The translations under genes and the position numbers were made by a program. From Parafrankia irregularis (GTDB lineage Bacteria > Actinomycetota > Actinomycetes > Frankiales > Frankiaceae), in contig NZ_FAOZ01000029.1 of the NCBI RefSeq assembly GCF_001536285.1, positions 49,278-113,277 of the forward strand: a DNA stretch of 64,000 nucleotides, given 5' to 3'. Position 1 is the stretch's first letter. Each line of letters starts with the position of its first letter. The notes beneath the pieces are model-generated. The model did not search any database and was not told the DNA's origin. It was given only the letters and a program-made list of their open reading frames with translations. Below, piece after piece: positions 1 to 8,565 of the stretch.

Positions 1-432
1 CCGCGCCGGCTGCGGCTGTCCTACCTGCTCACCGCGTGGACGTCCCGCCCGGAGGACGAGCACCGGCTGCTCTCCGTCCTGCTCGCCGCCCTGCTGCGGC
101 ACGACGCGGTGCCCGCCGAGTACCTGCGCGGGGCACTGGTCGACCAGCCGATCCCGGTGCTGCTGCAGCTCGCGCTGCCCACCGGCGCGGACCGCGGCAT
201 CGCCGACGTGTGGAACGCCCTCGGCGGTGAGCTCAAACCCTCCTTGGACCTCGTCGTCGTCGCGCCGTTCGACCCCGCCCGGGTCGAACCGGTGCGCAAG
301 CTGGTCGCGGCCGACCCCGAGGTGCACCTGCGCGCCTCGGCCACCGACCCGCGCGCGCCAGCCGTGCCGCCACCGCCCGGGAGCAGGCCGGCGGGCGCCG
401 GTCCGCGGACCCGGCGCGTCCAGGAGCTCTGA
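1..432 (+). CDS. eCIS cap protein, Pvc16/DUF4255-like (5' end missing)
   Basis: The window begins inside this gene; the last 143 codons are visible in frame 1 and stop with TGA at 430-432. The segment reads RLRLSYLLTAWTS, then IPVLLQLALP and VWNALGGELKPSLDLVV, followed by a Pro/Arg-rich tail. This pattern is typical of the DUF4255 (Pvc16 N-terminal) domain, which in contractile injection systems terminates the sheath/tube at the end away from the baseplate. The next gene is the eCIS AAA+ ATPase 9 bp downstream, the expected neighbour in such loci. Family assignment is by recognition of the sequence pattern and by context; the start and any extra N-terminal domain lie outside the window. Confidence 0.8.
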   Translation, partial: PRRLRLSYLLTAWTSRPEDEHRLLSVLLAALLRHDAVPAEYLRGALVDQPIPVLLQLALPTGADRGIADVWNALGGELKPSLDLVVVAPFDPARVEPVRKLVAADPEVHLRASATDPRAPAVPPPPGSRPAGAGPRTRRVQEL

Positions 433-441
433 GCGCCACCC

Positions 442-2925
442 GTGCACGGGGACGACTCGCTGGCCGATCTGCTGGGCCGGCTCGCCGTGGTCGAGGCCCG
501 GGTCCGCGGCGCCGTCGCCGCCCGGCGCGCCGTCGACCCGGAGCCCGACGACGCCTTCCGCGGCCTCTACCTCAGCGACGGCCACATCGACGCCCTCCTG
601 CTCCGCACCCCGACCCAGACCGCGCCAGCTCCGCCGGAAGCACCCGGCCCGGCCGATCCGGCCGATCCGTCTCCAGGCGATCAGAGCGCGGGTCCGGGTG
701 ATCTCGCGGCCGAGGTGGAGCGGGCCGCCGCGGCGGCGCGGGAGCGGGGCAGCCGGCTGCGGCTTCGAGAGCTCGCGGGCGGCTTCGGGCTGAGCGGGCT
801 CGATGTCGACATCCTGCTGGTCGCGCTGGCCCCGGACCTGGACGCCCGGTTCGAGAAGCTCTACGGCTATCTGCACGACGACGTGACCCGCCGCCGGGCC
901 AGCCCCGGCCTCGCCCTGGAACTGTGCGGGCGTTCGCCGCTCGACGGTGCGGCCCGCGCCCGGTGCGCGCCCGGCGCCCCGCTGCTCGCCACCGGGCTGC
1001 TTGTCGTGGAGGACGCCGACCGCCCCTTCCTGACCAGGTCGCTGCGCGTTCCGGACCGGGTCACCGCCCACCTGCTCGGCGTGGACGACCCGGGCCCGGC
1101 GCTCGCCGAGGTGCTGACCGACGCCCCGGACGTCGACGATCCGGTGGTCCGGCGGGTGGCCCGTTTTCTCAGCACGGCACCGCGCCCACCGCGCCCACTG
1201 CGCCCACCGAGCCGGCCAGACCCGCCGGTGCGCCAGGCTCGTCCGGCGGCCGACGCCCGGCCGTCCGACACCGGGCTGGACGAAGCGGGGCCGGACGGCG
1301 TCAGGCTTGTCGACCCCGGGCTTGGTGACCCGATGCTCGTCTACCTGCGGACCACGCCCGGTGCGGACGGCCTCGCTGCCGCGTTGTCCGCCTGCCGCCG
1401 GGCCGGGCGCCGCGCCCTCGGCCTGGATCTCTCCGCGCCGGGCCTGGCCCGTGTCGCGGACCCGGCCGGAGGTCGCACCGGCAGCGGCGACGTCGGGGCG
1501 GGCGAGGACGGGGGCGGGGAGATCGGCATGGGCAGTGGCTCAGGCTCAGGTGCCGTGCCGGCCGCCGACCGGTTCGGCGGTGTCGCGGCGACGCTCGCCG
1601 TCGCCGTCCGCGAGGCACGACTGTCCGGGGCCGTACTGGTCGCCGGCCCAACCGGAATGCTCGACCCCGCGGCGCGTGGGCTGGTGGTCCGCGCCGCGGC
1701 CGGAGGCGATGGGACGCTGCCGCCTCTGCCGGTGGTGCTGTACGGGCGGGGCGCGTGGGATCCGGAGACCCCCGGACCGGTGCCGTTGATCGATGACGTG
1801 CTTGCGCTGGGGGCCGACGCGCAGGCCGCGGTGTGGGCCGCCGAGCTGGGCGCGCCGATGCCCGGCGAGCTCGCGTCCCTGCGGCTCGCGCCCCGCCAGG
1901 TGCGCCGGGCGGTCGCCGCCTCCCGGCTGTCCGCCCGCGTCCTGGAAGGTGGCCCGGAGCACGATTCGCCGGAGCTGCAGGAGCCGCAGCCGTCGCCGGT
2001 GCCGCCGGAGCTGCAGGCGGCGCCGGCGGCGCGAGCGGCCGCGCCGCCGCGGGTCGAGTGGCTGGTGGCGGCGGCACGGGCGCAGAACGCCACCGGGCTG
2101 GAGCGGCTGGCCCGCCGGATCAGCCCGGCGGTCGGCTGGGACGATCTGGTGCTGCCGCCGCGCACCCTCACCACCCTGCGCCATCTGGCCGGACGGGCGG
2201 CCCACCGCGGCCGGGTTCTCGACGACTGGGGGCTGCGTCGCGGCGGCGGCCGAGGTGAGGCCGTCACCGCCCTGTTCGTCGGCGAGTCGGGAACCGGTAA
2301 GACCATGGCCGCGGAGGTCGTCGCGGGCGCCCTCGGTGTCGACATGTACGTCATCGACCTGTCCGGGGTCGTCGACAAGTACATCGGCGAGACGGAGAAG
2401 AACCTGGAACGCATCTTCGTCGGCGCGGAGGGGCTGAACGCGGTGCTGTTCTTCGACGAGGCCGACGCGTTGTTCGGGAAACGTTCCGAGGTCTCCGACG
2501 CCCGCGACCGTTACGCCAATGTCGAGGTCGCCTACCTGCTGCAGCGAATCGAGTCGTTTGACGGGGTGGCCGTTCTGGCGACGAACCTGGCCGCGAACCT
2601 TGACGACGCGTTCCGCCGCCGGCTGTCGGTGGTCGCGGAGTTCACCCGGCCGGACGCCGAGCAGCGCCTCGCCCTGTGGCGGCGGATGCTCGCCGGGGTG
2701 CCGCTGGCCACCGACGTCGACCTGGAGTTCTGCGCGAAGGCGTTTGGGCTGGCCGGCGGCGACATCCGGAACGCGGCGGTGACCGCGGCCTACCTGGGCG
2801 CGGCGAACGGTCAGGTGGTGGACATGCGCGAGATCGTCACCGCGGTCGCGCTCGAATACCGCAAACTCGGCCGCCTCTGCCTCGCCGACGAGTTCGGCCC
2901 TTACTTCGGTCTGGTACCACGTTGA
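442..2925 (+). CDS. eCIS AAA+ ATPase (Pvc15/Afp15-like)
   Basis: 827 residues from a GTG start. The C-terminal third is a classic AAA+ module: Walker A GESGTGKT at about residue 614, Walker B VLFFDEAD with the acidic pair near residue 672, and downstream FRRRLSVVAEF as the arginine-finger/sensor region. The N-terminal 500 residues are Ala/Arg/Pro-rich with low-complexity linkers and no clear motif. This matches the ATPase found in nearly all eCIS loci, thought to act in particle assembly or cargo loading rather than in sheath recycling. It lies between the cap gene and the effector genes. The N-terminal length is greater than the minimal AAA module; the function of that part is unknown. Confidence 0.9.
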   Translation: MHGDDSLADLLGRLAVVEARVRGAVAARRAVDPEPDDAFRGLYLSDGHIDALLLRTPTQTAPAPPEAPGPADPADPSPGDQSAGPGDLAAEVERAAAAARERGSRLRLRELAGGFGLSGLDVDILLVALAPDLDARFEKLYGYLHDDVTRRRASPGLALELCGRSPLDGAARARCAPGAPLLATGLLVVEDADRPFLTRSLRVPDRVTAHLLGVDDPGPALAEVLTDAPDVDDPVVRRVARFLSTAPRPPRPLRPPSRPDPPVRQARPAADARPSDTGLDEAGPDGVRLVDPGLGDPMLVYLRTTPGADGLAAALSACRRAGRRALGLDLSAPGLARVADPAGGRTGSGDVGAGEDGGGEIGMGSGSGSGAVPAADRFGGVAATLAVAVREARLSGAVLVAGPTGMLDPAARGLVVRAAAGGDGTLPPLPVVLYGRGAWDPETPGPVPLIDDVLALGADAQAAVWAAELGAPMPGELASLRLAPRQVRRAVAASRLSARVLEGGPEHDSPELQEPQPSPVPPELQAAPAARAAAPPRVEWLVAAARAQNATGLERLARRISPAVGWDDLVLPPRTLTTLRHLAGRAAHRGRVLDDWGLRRGGGRGEAVTALFVGESGTGKTMAAEVVAGALGVDMYVIDLSGVVDKYIGETEKNLERIFVGAEGLNAVLFFDEADALFGKRSEVSDARDRYANVEVAYLLQRIESFDGVAVLATNLAANLDDAFRRRLSVVAEFTRPDAEQRLALWRRMLAGVPLATDVDLEFCAKAFGLAGGDIRNAAVTAAYLGAANGQVVDMREIVTAVALEYRKLGRLCLADEFGPYFGLVPR

Positions 2926-3062
2926 TCGCCGGGCCGGCGGCGTCGACATGAACACCATGTGGTGCCCTTTGAGGCAGATCCCGGCCTCGTGCGCCTGCAG
3001 CGTGCAAACATGGCAGCGGCCCAGGTGCTGGCCGGGTCCGTCCCGCTGGGAGGTCGACCGAC

Positions 3063-3965
3063 ATGGACCACGACCGGATTGAGCGGAGATCCCGCACTGT
3101 CCGTGGGCCGGGGCCTGAACCTGTGGCGGTGGCGCGGGCCAGGCAGGGGCACAGCCTGCAGGCCCTGGTAGGCAACGCCGCCTTTGGGCGGATCGTGCGT
3201 TCGGATGGTGGTCTCCCGGTCGCCACAGCGCGGCCTGCGTCGGTTTCGACCATGCTGCGCGTGCAGCGGGCTGGTTCAGCTCCGTGCTCGTGTTCCGATC
3301 ACGAGGATGTCGAGCCGGGGGAGCGGACCGCGGTCTCCGCGAACGCGGTGAACCGCATGCCTCTCGTGCAGCGTGTGACCGCGACGGACCTGGCGGTGCA
3401 ACGCGTCCCCGGCGACGGCATGACGCCCCCTGGAGACTGCTCCTACGGCCGGTACATTCCGTTGCGGATGTCGGTGGAGTCCGCGAAGGCCGTTGTCGGC
3501 ATGCTTGGTTCGTGCTCGCCCGGCGACAGCTGCCCCTTCCTCGCATTGAAGATCGCGGCGATCGGTGCGGAGATCGCTGCCCGGGTGGCCCTTGACGCGA
3601 CCTGTTTCAAGGGTGGGGACACCGGTCACCAGACGCAGGTGCGAGACAAGATCAACATGATGAACAGGTGCTTCCGGTTCTTCCAGACATCCGACTGCTC
3701 GGGTGATCTGATCGCCGCGATGGAGATCGTTGTTGCGCGGGCACGCGAGGTTATTGAGGCTGCCGCCATGGCTGTCGCCGCCGCTGTCGTCATCGCCACG
3801 ATCGCCGCGCTGGTCGCGGCGGTCATCGCGCTCGCCGAGATCGTCATGGCCGCTCTCGCGGCGGCAGCGGAGGCCGCTGCCGCCGCGGCCGCGGTCGCGG
3901 CCATGGCGGCGCTGCTCGCGATAGTCCGGGAGAACCTCTCGTCCGAGTCCCAGCCGTCCGCGTGA
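3063..3965 (+). CDS. Putative eCIS effector, Ntox16-like cysteine-rich domain with Ala-rich hydrophobic C-terminus
   Basis: 300 residues. A GGGAGG ribosome site at 3048-3053 supports the ATG at 3063. Residues 31-45 read SLQALVGNAAFGRIV, almost the same as the N-terminal motif of the DUF4157 protein encoded downstream. The middle holds a Cys-rich stretch, CSPGDSC, then TCFKGGDTGH and MMNRCFRFFQTSDCS, which resembles polymorphic toxin domains of the Novel toxin 16 type (recalled, not searched). The last 80 residues are Ala/Val/Ile-rich and could form membrane helices. The stop is followed closely by a DUF6714-like gene, the usual position of an immunity gene. I infer a cargo toxin carried by the injection particle; a structural role cannot be excluded. 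Confidence 0.6.
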   Translation: MDHDRIERRSRTVRGPGPEPVAVARARQGHSLQALVGNAAFGRIVRSDGGLPVATARPASVSTMLRVQRAGSAPCSCSDHEDVEPGERTAVSANAVNRMPLVQRVTATDLAVQRVPGDGMTPPGDCSYGRYIPLRMSVESAKAVVGMLGSCSPGDSCPFLALKIAAIGAEIAARVALDATCFKGGDTGHQTQVRDKINMMNRCFRFFQTSDCSGDLIAAMEIVVARAREVIEAAAMAVAAAVVIATIAALVAAVIALAEIVMAALAAAAEAAAAAAAVAAMAALLAIVRENLSSESQPSA

Positions 3966-3985
3966 GAAGGGTTGGCTGCCGCGCG

Positions 3986-4606
3986 ATGTCTCTCGAAGCG
4001 CACCTGTTCGAAGCGTTCGCGTCGCGCCCGCGACCCGTGGCGGCCGGGATCCTTCGCCCGGCGAGCGTGTCGGTGGATGACCGGGTACCGCTGGTGCTCG
4101 CGGAGCGGGCGGTCACGGAAATTTCGACCGACGACGTCAACAACGTCTTCGCAGGAAATCTGTGGGCTCTCTCCCCGGTGGCCTTCCGGTACTATCTGCC
4201 GGCTCTCATGCGTTTCTCGCTGATCTCCTACCGTTCGGTGAGCGTGTTCGCCTCCGAACTGGTAGGTGCGCTCACGAGGCCGGAGCGGGATGATGTGACG
4301 GAATCGCTGGACAGGCTGGATCTGCTGTCATCAGAAATCGCGCCGAGTGTCTCAGGGGTTGCGGATCTGCTGCGTTCCCAGCAGCTCGAGTGGTTCGATT
4401 CAGGTGCTCCGACCGCGACTTTTCATGAACGTTTCGATGACCTGTCGGCGGCGGAGGGAGATGCCGTCCTGAGGTTTCTGGAGACGTTCCAGGAAGCGCA
4501 TGGCGCGGACTTTCCGTTCGGTGAACTGGACGCGGCGATCACCCGGTACTGGTCGAGGTTCCGGGCGTCTCCAGGTGCCGAATCCACGGGTGCCGAACCA
4601 ACCTGA
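3986..4606 (+). CDS. DUF6714-like protein, possible immunity partner of the preceding effector
   Basis: About 206 residues from the ATG at 3986; a GTG at 3962 that overlaps the previous stop (GTGA) is an alternative. AGAAGG at 3965-3970 is the only Shine-Dalgarno-like element and is rather far from the ATG. The core ALSPVAFRYYLPALM and the end FLETFQEAHGADFPF followed by AITRYW fit the pattern I recall for DUF6714. No signal peptide or membrane helix is seen, so it is probably cytosolic. Its position directly behind a putative toxin gene, inside an otherwise structural operon, suggests an immunity role. That role is inference only. Confidence 0.55.
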   Translation: MSLEAHLFEAFASRPRPVAAGILRPASVSVDDRVPLVLAERAVTEISTDDVNNVFAGNLWALSPVAFRYYLPALMRFSLISYRSVSVFASELVGALTRPERDDVTESLDRLDLLSSEIAPSVSGVADLLRSQQLEWFDSGAPTATFHERFDDLSAAEGDAVLRFLETFQEAHGADFPFGELDAAITRYWSRFRASPGAESTGAEPT

Positions 4607-4841
4607 TCATTCATCTTCCGTGGCTGCATCACGTGTGCCCGTTCGGGCAGTGTTCGCCACCTGAAGACGTCAGGGGTGTTCGCGCGATGTCGACACGACC
4701 AGACTGTCGGATGGATACGTCCGTCCGATCGGTGTCCGCCGGTGCCCGAACTGGGCGGCCGTGCGCGGCGGCGGGCACGTCGGCGATGGGCACGTCGGCG
4801 ATGGGCATGGAGCGGTGCGCCCGTTTCCAGAGGAGGTCGCT
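4607..4841. other. Intergenic region with short duplicated segment before the DUF4157 gene
   Basis: No convincing gene. A GGGCACGTCGGCGAT unit occurs twice in tandem near 4779-4808, and an imperfect inverted repeat (CGGATGGA / TCCGTCCG) lies near 4708-4730. The region could hold a promoter for the following operon, because it is the largest gap before the structural genes. Confidence 0.4.
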
Positions 4842-5480
4842 ATGGAGCAGGACCAGCTGGCCGTCCGCTCGGCGGCGGCAGCCGTGGCGCGGCGTTCTTC
4901 GGCCGCCAACCGGGAGCGAGGCTCGGCCGCGCTCCACACGCAGGTAGGTAACGCGGCATTCGGGCGAATCCTGCGTGCCGGCGGTCTGGCCAGCGACGGC
5001 GGCTCACACGGAGCCGAGACAGCGGTGCTGCGCAGTGCCCTGCGCTCGCAGGGCGCCGGTCCGCTGGACCCGGAGATCGGAGCGGCGATCGAGGCGCGGC
5101 GGGGTGCCGGCTCACCGCTTCCGGAGCCGGTGCGGGCGGAGATGGAAGGCCATCTCGGTGCCGACCTGTCCGCCGTGCGGATCCACACCGACGGCGCGGC
5201 GGCGACCCTGAACCGAGCGGTGCAGGCAGAGGCGTTCACCACCGGCTCCGACGTCTTCTTCTCGCCCGGGCGGTACGACCCGGCGTCGCCGACCGGGCGC
5301 GGTCTGCTGGCCCACGAGCTCACCCACGTCGTGCAGCAGACGAGCGGCGCCGGCGGGCCCGGCGGCACGGTCAGCCATCCGGACGACCCCGCCGAGCGGG
5401 AGGCCGCCGCGGTCGGCGCCCAGGTGGCCCGTGAGGCCGCTCCGCTGCCGGAGGAGGAAGAGCCCGCGGAGGGCATGTGA
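4842..5480 (+). CDS. DUF4157 domain protein of the eCIS locus (HExxH metalloprotease-like)
   Basis: 212 residues. The ATG at 4842 is chosen because AGGAGG lies at 4831-4836. The DUF4157 domain covers about residues 85-170: MEGHLGADLSAVRIHTD, then GRYDP and LLAHELTHVVQQ, with HExxH at 158-162. Residues 30-44 read ALHTQVGNAAFGRIL, shared with the effector at 3063. DUF4157 is one of the commonest companions of eCIS loci and is often fused to or adjacent to cargo toxins; a role in cargo processing or loading is proposed in the literature, but its activity is not established. The stop overlaps the next gene by 4 bp (GTGA), so translation is likely coupled. Confidence 0.85.
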   Translation: MEQDQLAVRSAAAAVARRSSAANRERGSAALHTQVGNAAFGRILRAGGLASDGGSHGAETAVLRSALRSQGAGPLDPEIGAAIEARRGAGSPLPEPVRAEMEGHLGADLSAVRIHTDGAAATLNRAVQAEAFTTGSDVFFSPGRYDPASPTGRGLLAHELTHVVQQTSGAGGPGGTVSHPDDPAEREAAAVGAQVAREAAPLPEEEEPAEGM

Positions 5481-8449
5481 GCACCGGATCGGCGCTGATG
5501 CCGCCCGCAGCGGCTGACCGGCGTTCGCCAGCCGACCGGCACCCGGCGGCTGTCCGGCACCCGGCGGCTGACCGACCAGGGCCGGCTGCCAACCGGCTGG
5601 CATCACCCCGGTCGGTTCCACCACCGGGGCATCCGCTGCTCGGTCTGCAGCGCAGCGCCGGGAACCGGGCGGCGGCCACCCTGCTGCGTGAGCAGCGCGA
5701 GCAGACAGAGTCGGACGGGCGGCTTCGCATCGGGGTGCCAGGGCTGGCGGTGACAAAGCCGCCGGTTTCCTGCCAGCCGTCGGTGTACCGCCGCTCCTCG
5801 GCGTCCCAGCCCGCTACGGCACCTCAGCGGCCTTCACCGTCCCGCCGAACTGCGGTGTCCCGGGATCCGGCGGTGTCCCGCCGGCCGGCGCCTGCGGCGA
5901 ACGGCGCGGCGGTGACGGTGTCGCGCGGCCTGCTCGACGACGTGACCTCCGGAGTGTCCGACCTGGCGGCGGGGGCGCGGGACAGGGCACTGTCCGGGCT
6001 GACCTCGTACGCACACCGGATGCCCGGCTACAAGCTGCTCGGCGTCGTCCTCGGCCGGGACGTGCTCACCGGGACGGAGGTGCCGCGCTCCGCGGCAACC
6101 GTGGTCGGAGGCTTCCTCGAGCTGGTGCCGCGCGGCCAGGAGATCTTCGAGAACCTGAACCGGTCGGGCGCGCTGGAGCGGGCGTCCGCCTGGTTCGAGG
6201 CCGAGGTGCCCAAACTCGGGCTCAGCTGGGAGGCGATCCGCGCCCTGTTCAGCCGGGCGTGGGACGCGCTCGACATCACCGACCTCGCGGACCCGGCCGG
6301 TGCCTGGGCGAAGATCGCCGGCGTTTTCGGGCCGCCACTGCAGGCCCTGCTCGGCTTCGCCCGCTCGGCGGCCGGCAAGGTCATGGAGTTCGTCTTCGAG
6401 GGCGCGCTCGCACTGGCCGGCGGTGCCGGCGAGCAGGTGATGGCCATCATCCGGCGCGCCGGTGACGTGCTCGGCACGATCGTGAACGACCCGGTGCGCT
6501 TCGCCGGCAACCTCGCCGCCGCCGTACGTACAGGCCTGGGGCAGTTCGTCGGCAACATCGGGACGCATCTGCAGTCCGGGCTGCTCGGCTGGCTGACGGG
6601 CGCCCTGCGCGGCGCGGTGCGCATACCCGCCCGCCTCGACCTGAACGGCATCGTCTCGGTCGTGCTCGACCTGCTCGGGCTGAGCTGGTCGGCGCTGCGC
6701 ACCCGGCTGGTCCGGCTGCTCGGCGAGCGGGTCGTGCGCGCGATGGAGACCGCCGTCGACTGGGTGCAGCGGATCATCACCGGTGGGCTCGGTGCCGTCG
6801 TCGACAAGATCATGGAATCGGCGACGGGCCTGCTCGACACCGTGCTCGGCGGCATCCGCGACTGGGTGGCCCGCTCCGTGGTCGGCGCTGCCGTCACCCG
6901 GCTGATCTCGATGTTCAACCCGGCCGGCGCCGTCATCCAGGCGATCATCGCCGCCTACAACACCGTCCAGTTCTTCATCGAACGAGCCCAGCAGCTCGCC
7001 GCCTTCGCCACCTCGGTCTTCGACTCCATCGCCAAGATCGCCGCCGGCTCGATCGGGGACGCCGCGAACGCCGTCGAGCAGGCACTCGCCCGCAGCGTCC
7101 CGGTCGTCCTCGGCTTCCTGGCCCGCCTGCTCGGCCTCGGCGACATCGCCGCCCCGGTACGCGACGTCGTCGGCCGCGTCCGCGGTGTCGTCGACGGCGC
7201 CCTCGACCGCGTCGCCGACTGGCTCGCCTCTGTCGGTCGCCGCCTCGTCGGTGGACGGCGCGAGGGCGGGGAGCGTCACACCGCCGCGGCGACCGGTGCT
7301 GACGGCGCCGCAACCCCCGGAGCGGCCCCTGCATCGGCGACCGCTCCCGGCACCGCCGCCGCGACTCCGGCCGGCGAAGGCACGGCCGAGGGAAGCGTGA
7401 TCGCTACGGCTTCCACCACGGCGGCTGGTCACGCCTATACAGGTCGTGCGGTTGTCGCGGGTGGCCGTGTCGAGGTCCAGGTCCAGCGGGCGGTGGTGAA
7501 GGCTGGGCCGGCGGCTGCGGCGAGTGCCGCCGCGGCTCCAAACGGCGAGGCGCGCTCGGCTCTCGCTGCACTTTCCCGCATGATCCAGAACATCGAGGAG
7601 CGCCGGCTGGACGGCTTGACCGTGGATTCTCGTGGTCGTGCCATGCAGATCAAGCCGGAGGAGATAGTTCGCATTCAGGCGCTTCTGCGTCAGGTGGTCG
7701 GAGAGGATCTGGTCAAGGCCGCCGCGTTGTATGTCGCCGGCGTCACCGCGACGGGCTCGTCGCGACCGGCTCTCAGCCGGCATCAGGAGGATTTCGCGAA
7801 GACGCCCCGCAAGGAGCGGCGTGCCGTCTACTACACTGGTTTGGTGCCCTGGGATTCTCATATCCGTGGCGCCATTGCTGCCCGCGACTACTCCCGGATC
7901 GAACTGCAGGTTCGCAGCCTGGGGGCGGACTGGATCGCCGGCGAGGGGGGATACCTCGGCGACGGAGGTCTGAGGGATCTTCTCCGAACCGGGATCAGAA
8001 TAGGATCTCGTGGCGGAGACAACGAGCCCAGGGGTGAATATCCGAAGTTCATCCCGCATGCTTCGTTCATGCTTTTCGAGGCTGCCGCGGGCAAGGTGGT
8101 GAAGGCGGAACGGGAGGCGCGAAAGCCGAACCCTCCGGAGCGGCGAGCAGCGCTCCAGATACTTCTTGCGGACATGCGTCAGGGCGAGCGCTTCGATGTC
8201 GACCACATCAGGCCACTGGCGCTCGACTGGGAGGAGAGGGGGCACCGGAGCACTGCTGAGGAGCGGGCGCGGGTGGCCGCGGATCCGAGCAACCTGGAGC
8301 TCGTCTCCCTGAACTGGAACCGGTCGAAGGGCGGCGAGGACGAGAGGTTCCTGACGGAGCCGGCGGCCGGATTCACCCGTGCGCCGGGTGAGGCGTCACT
8401 GCCGGTCCCGCCCGAGCCTGCTGCCGAAGGCCTGATAGCTGCGCCATGA
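5477..8449 (+). CDS. Large eCIS-associated protein with C-terminal HNH nuclease domain
   Basis: 990 residues from a GTG that overlaps the DUF4157 stop. Residues 1-150 are Pro/Ala/Arg-rich and include LLGLQRSAGNRAAATLL (54-70), a motif common near the start of DUF4157-linked proteins. Residues about 160-590 are long amphipathic or hydrophobic helices. A low-complexity linker leads to a C-terminal domain with FDVDHIRPLALDWEE (D909-H910) and LELVSLNWNRSKGG, an HNH/HNH-like nuclease signature. This architecture fits a polymorphic toxin delivered by the particle or released in the producing cell. No immunity-like gene lies between it and the sheath gene. It might also fulfil a structural role through its helical middle part. 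Confidence 0.75.
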   Translation: MSTGSALMPPAAADRRSPADRHPAAVRHPAADRPGPAANRLASPRSVPPPGHPLLGLQRSAGNRAAATLLREQREQTESDGRLRIGVPGLAVTKPPVSCQPSVYRRSSASQPATAPQRPSPSRRTAVSRDPAVSRRPAPAANGAAVTVSRGLLDDVTSGVSDLAAGARDRALSGLTSYAHRMPGYKLLGVVLGRDVLTGTEVPRSAATVVGGFLELVPRGQEIFENLNRSGALERASAWFEAEVPKLGLSWEAIRALFSRAWDALDITDLADPAGAWAKIAGVFGPPLQALLGFARSAAGKVMEFVFEGALALAGGAGEQVMAIIRRAGDVLGTIVNDPVRFAGNLAAAVRTGLGQFVGNIGTHLQSGLLGWLTGALRGAVRIPARLDLNGIVSVVLDLLGLSWSALRTRLVRLLGERVVRAMETAVDWVQRIITGGLGAVVDKIMESATGLLDTVLGGIRDWVARSVVGAAVTRLISMFNPAGAVIQAIIAAYNTVQFFIERAQQLAAFATSVFDSIAKIAAGSIGDAANAVEQALARSVPVVLGFLARLLGLGDIAAPVRDVVGRVRGVVDGALDRVADWLASVGRRLVGGRREGGERHTAAATGADGAATPGAAPASATAPGTAAATPAGEGTAEGSVIATASTTAAGHAYTGRAVVAGGRVEVQVQRAVVKAGPAAAASAAAAPNGEARSALAALSRMIQNIEERRLDGLTVDSRGRAMQIKPEEIVRIQALLRQVVGEDLVKAAALYVAGVTATGSSRPALSRHQEDFAKTPRKERRAVYYTGLVPWDSHIRGAIAARDYSRIELQVRSLGADWIAGEGGYLGDGGLRDLLRTGIRIGSRGGDNEPRGEYPKFIPHASFMLFEAAAGKVVKAEREARKPNPPERRAALQILLADMRQGERFDVDHIRPLALDWEERGHRSTAEERARVAADPSNLELVSLNWNRSKGGEDERFLTEPAAGFTRAPGEASLPVPPEPAAEGLIAAP

Positions 8450-8565
8450 GGGCTGCACGATCGGGCGGATTCTGGTTCCCCTGACGGTGCGCCGTCGGAC
8501 GTTGGCGCAGTCCCCTCCACGGCGGACGATCTATGCATTCCCGGTCAGGTCGAGGAGGGCATGGC

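Noticed and set aside
3962..3985. GTG at 3962 as the start of the DUF6714-like protein
   Set aside because: It is possible because of the GTGA overlap, but it has no ribosome site and adds eight residues (MRRVGCRA) without family support; the ATG at 3986 was preferred with low certainty.
5834..8245. Open frame of 803 codons antisense to the HNH protein gene
   Set aside because: It is a by-product of high GC in third positions; composition is D/R/E-rich without motifs, and the plus-strand gene has clear domains and a coupled start.
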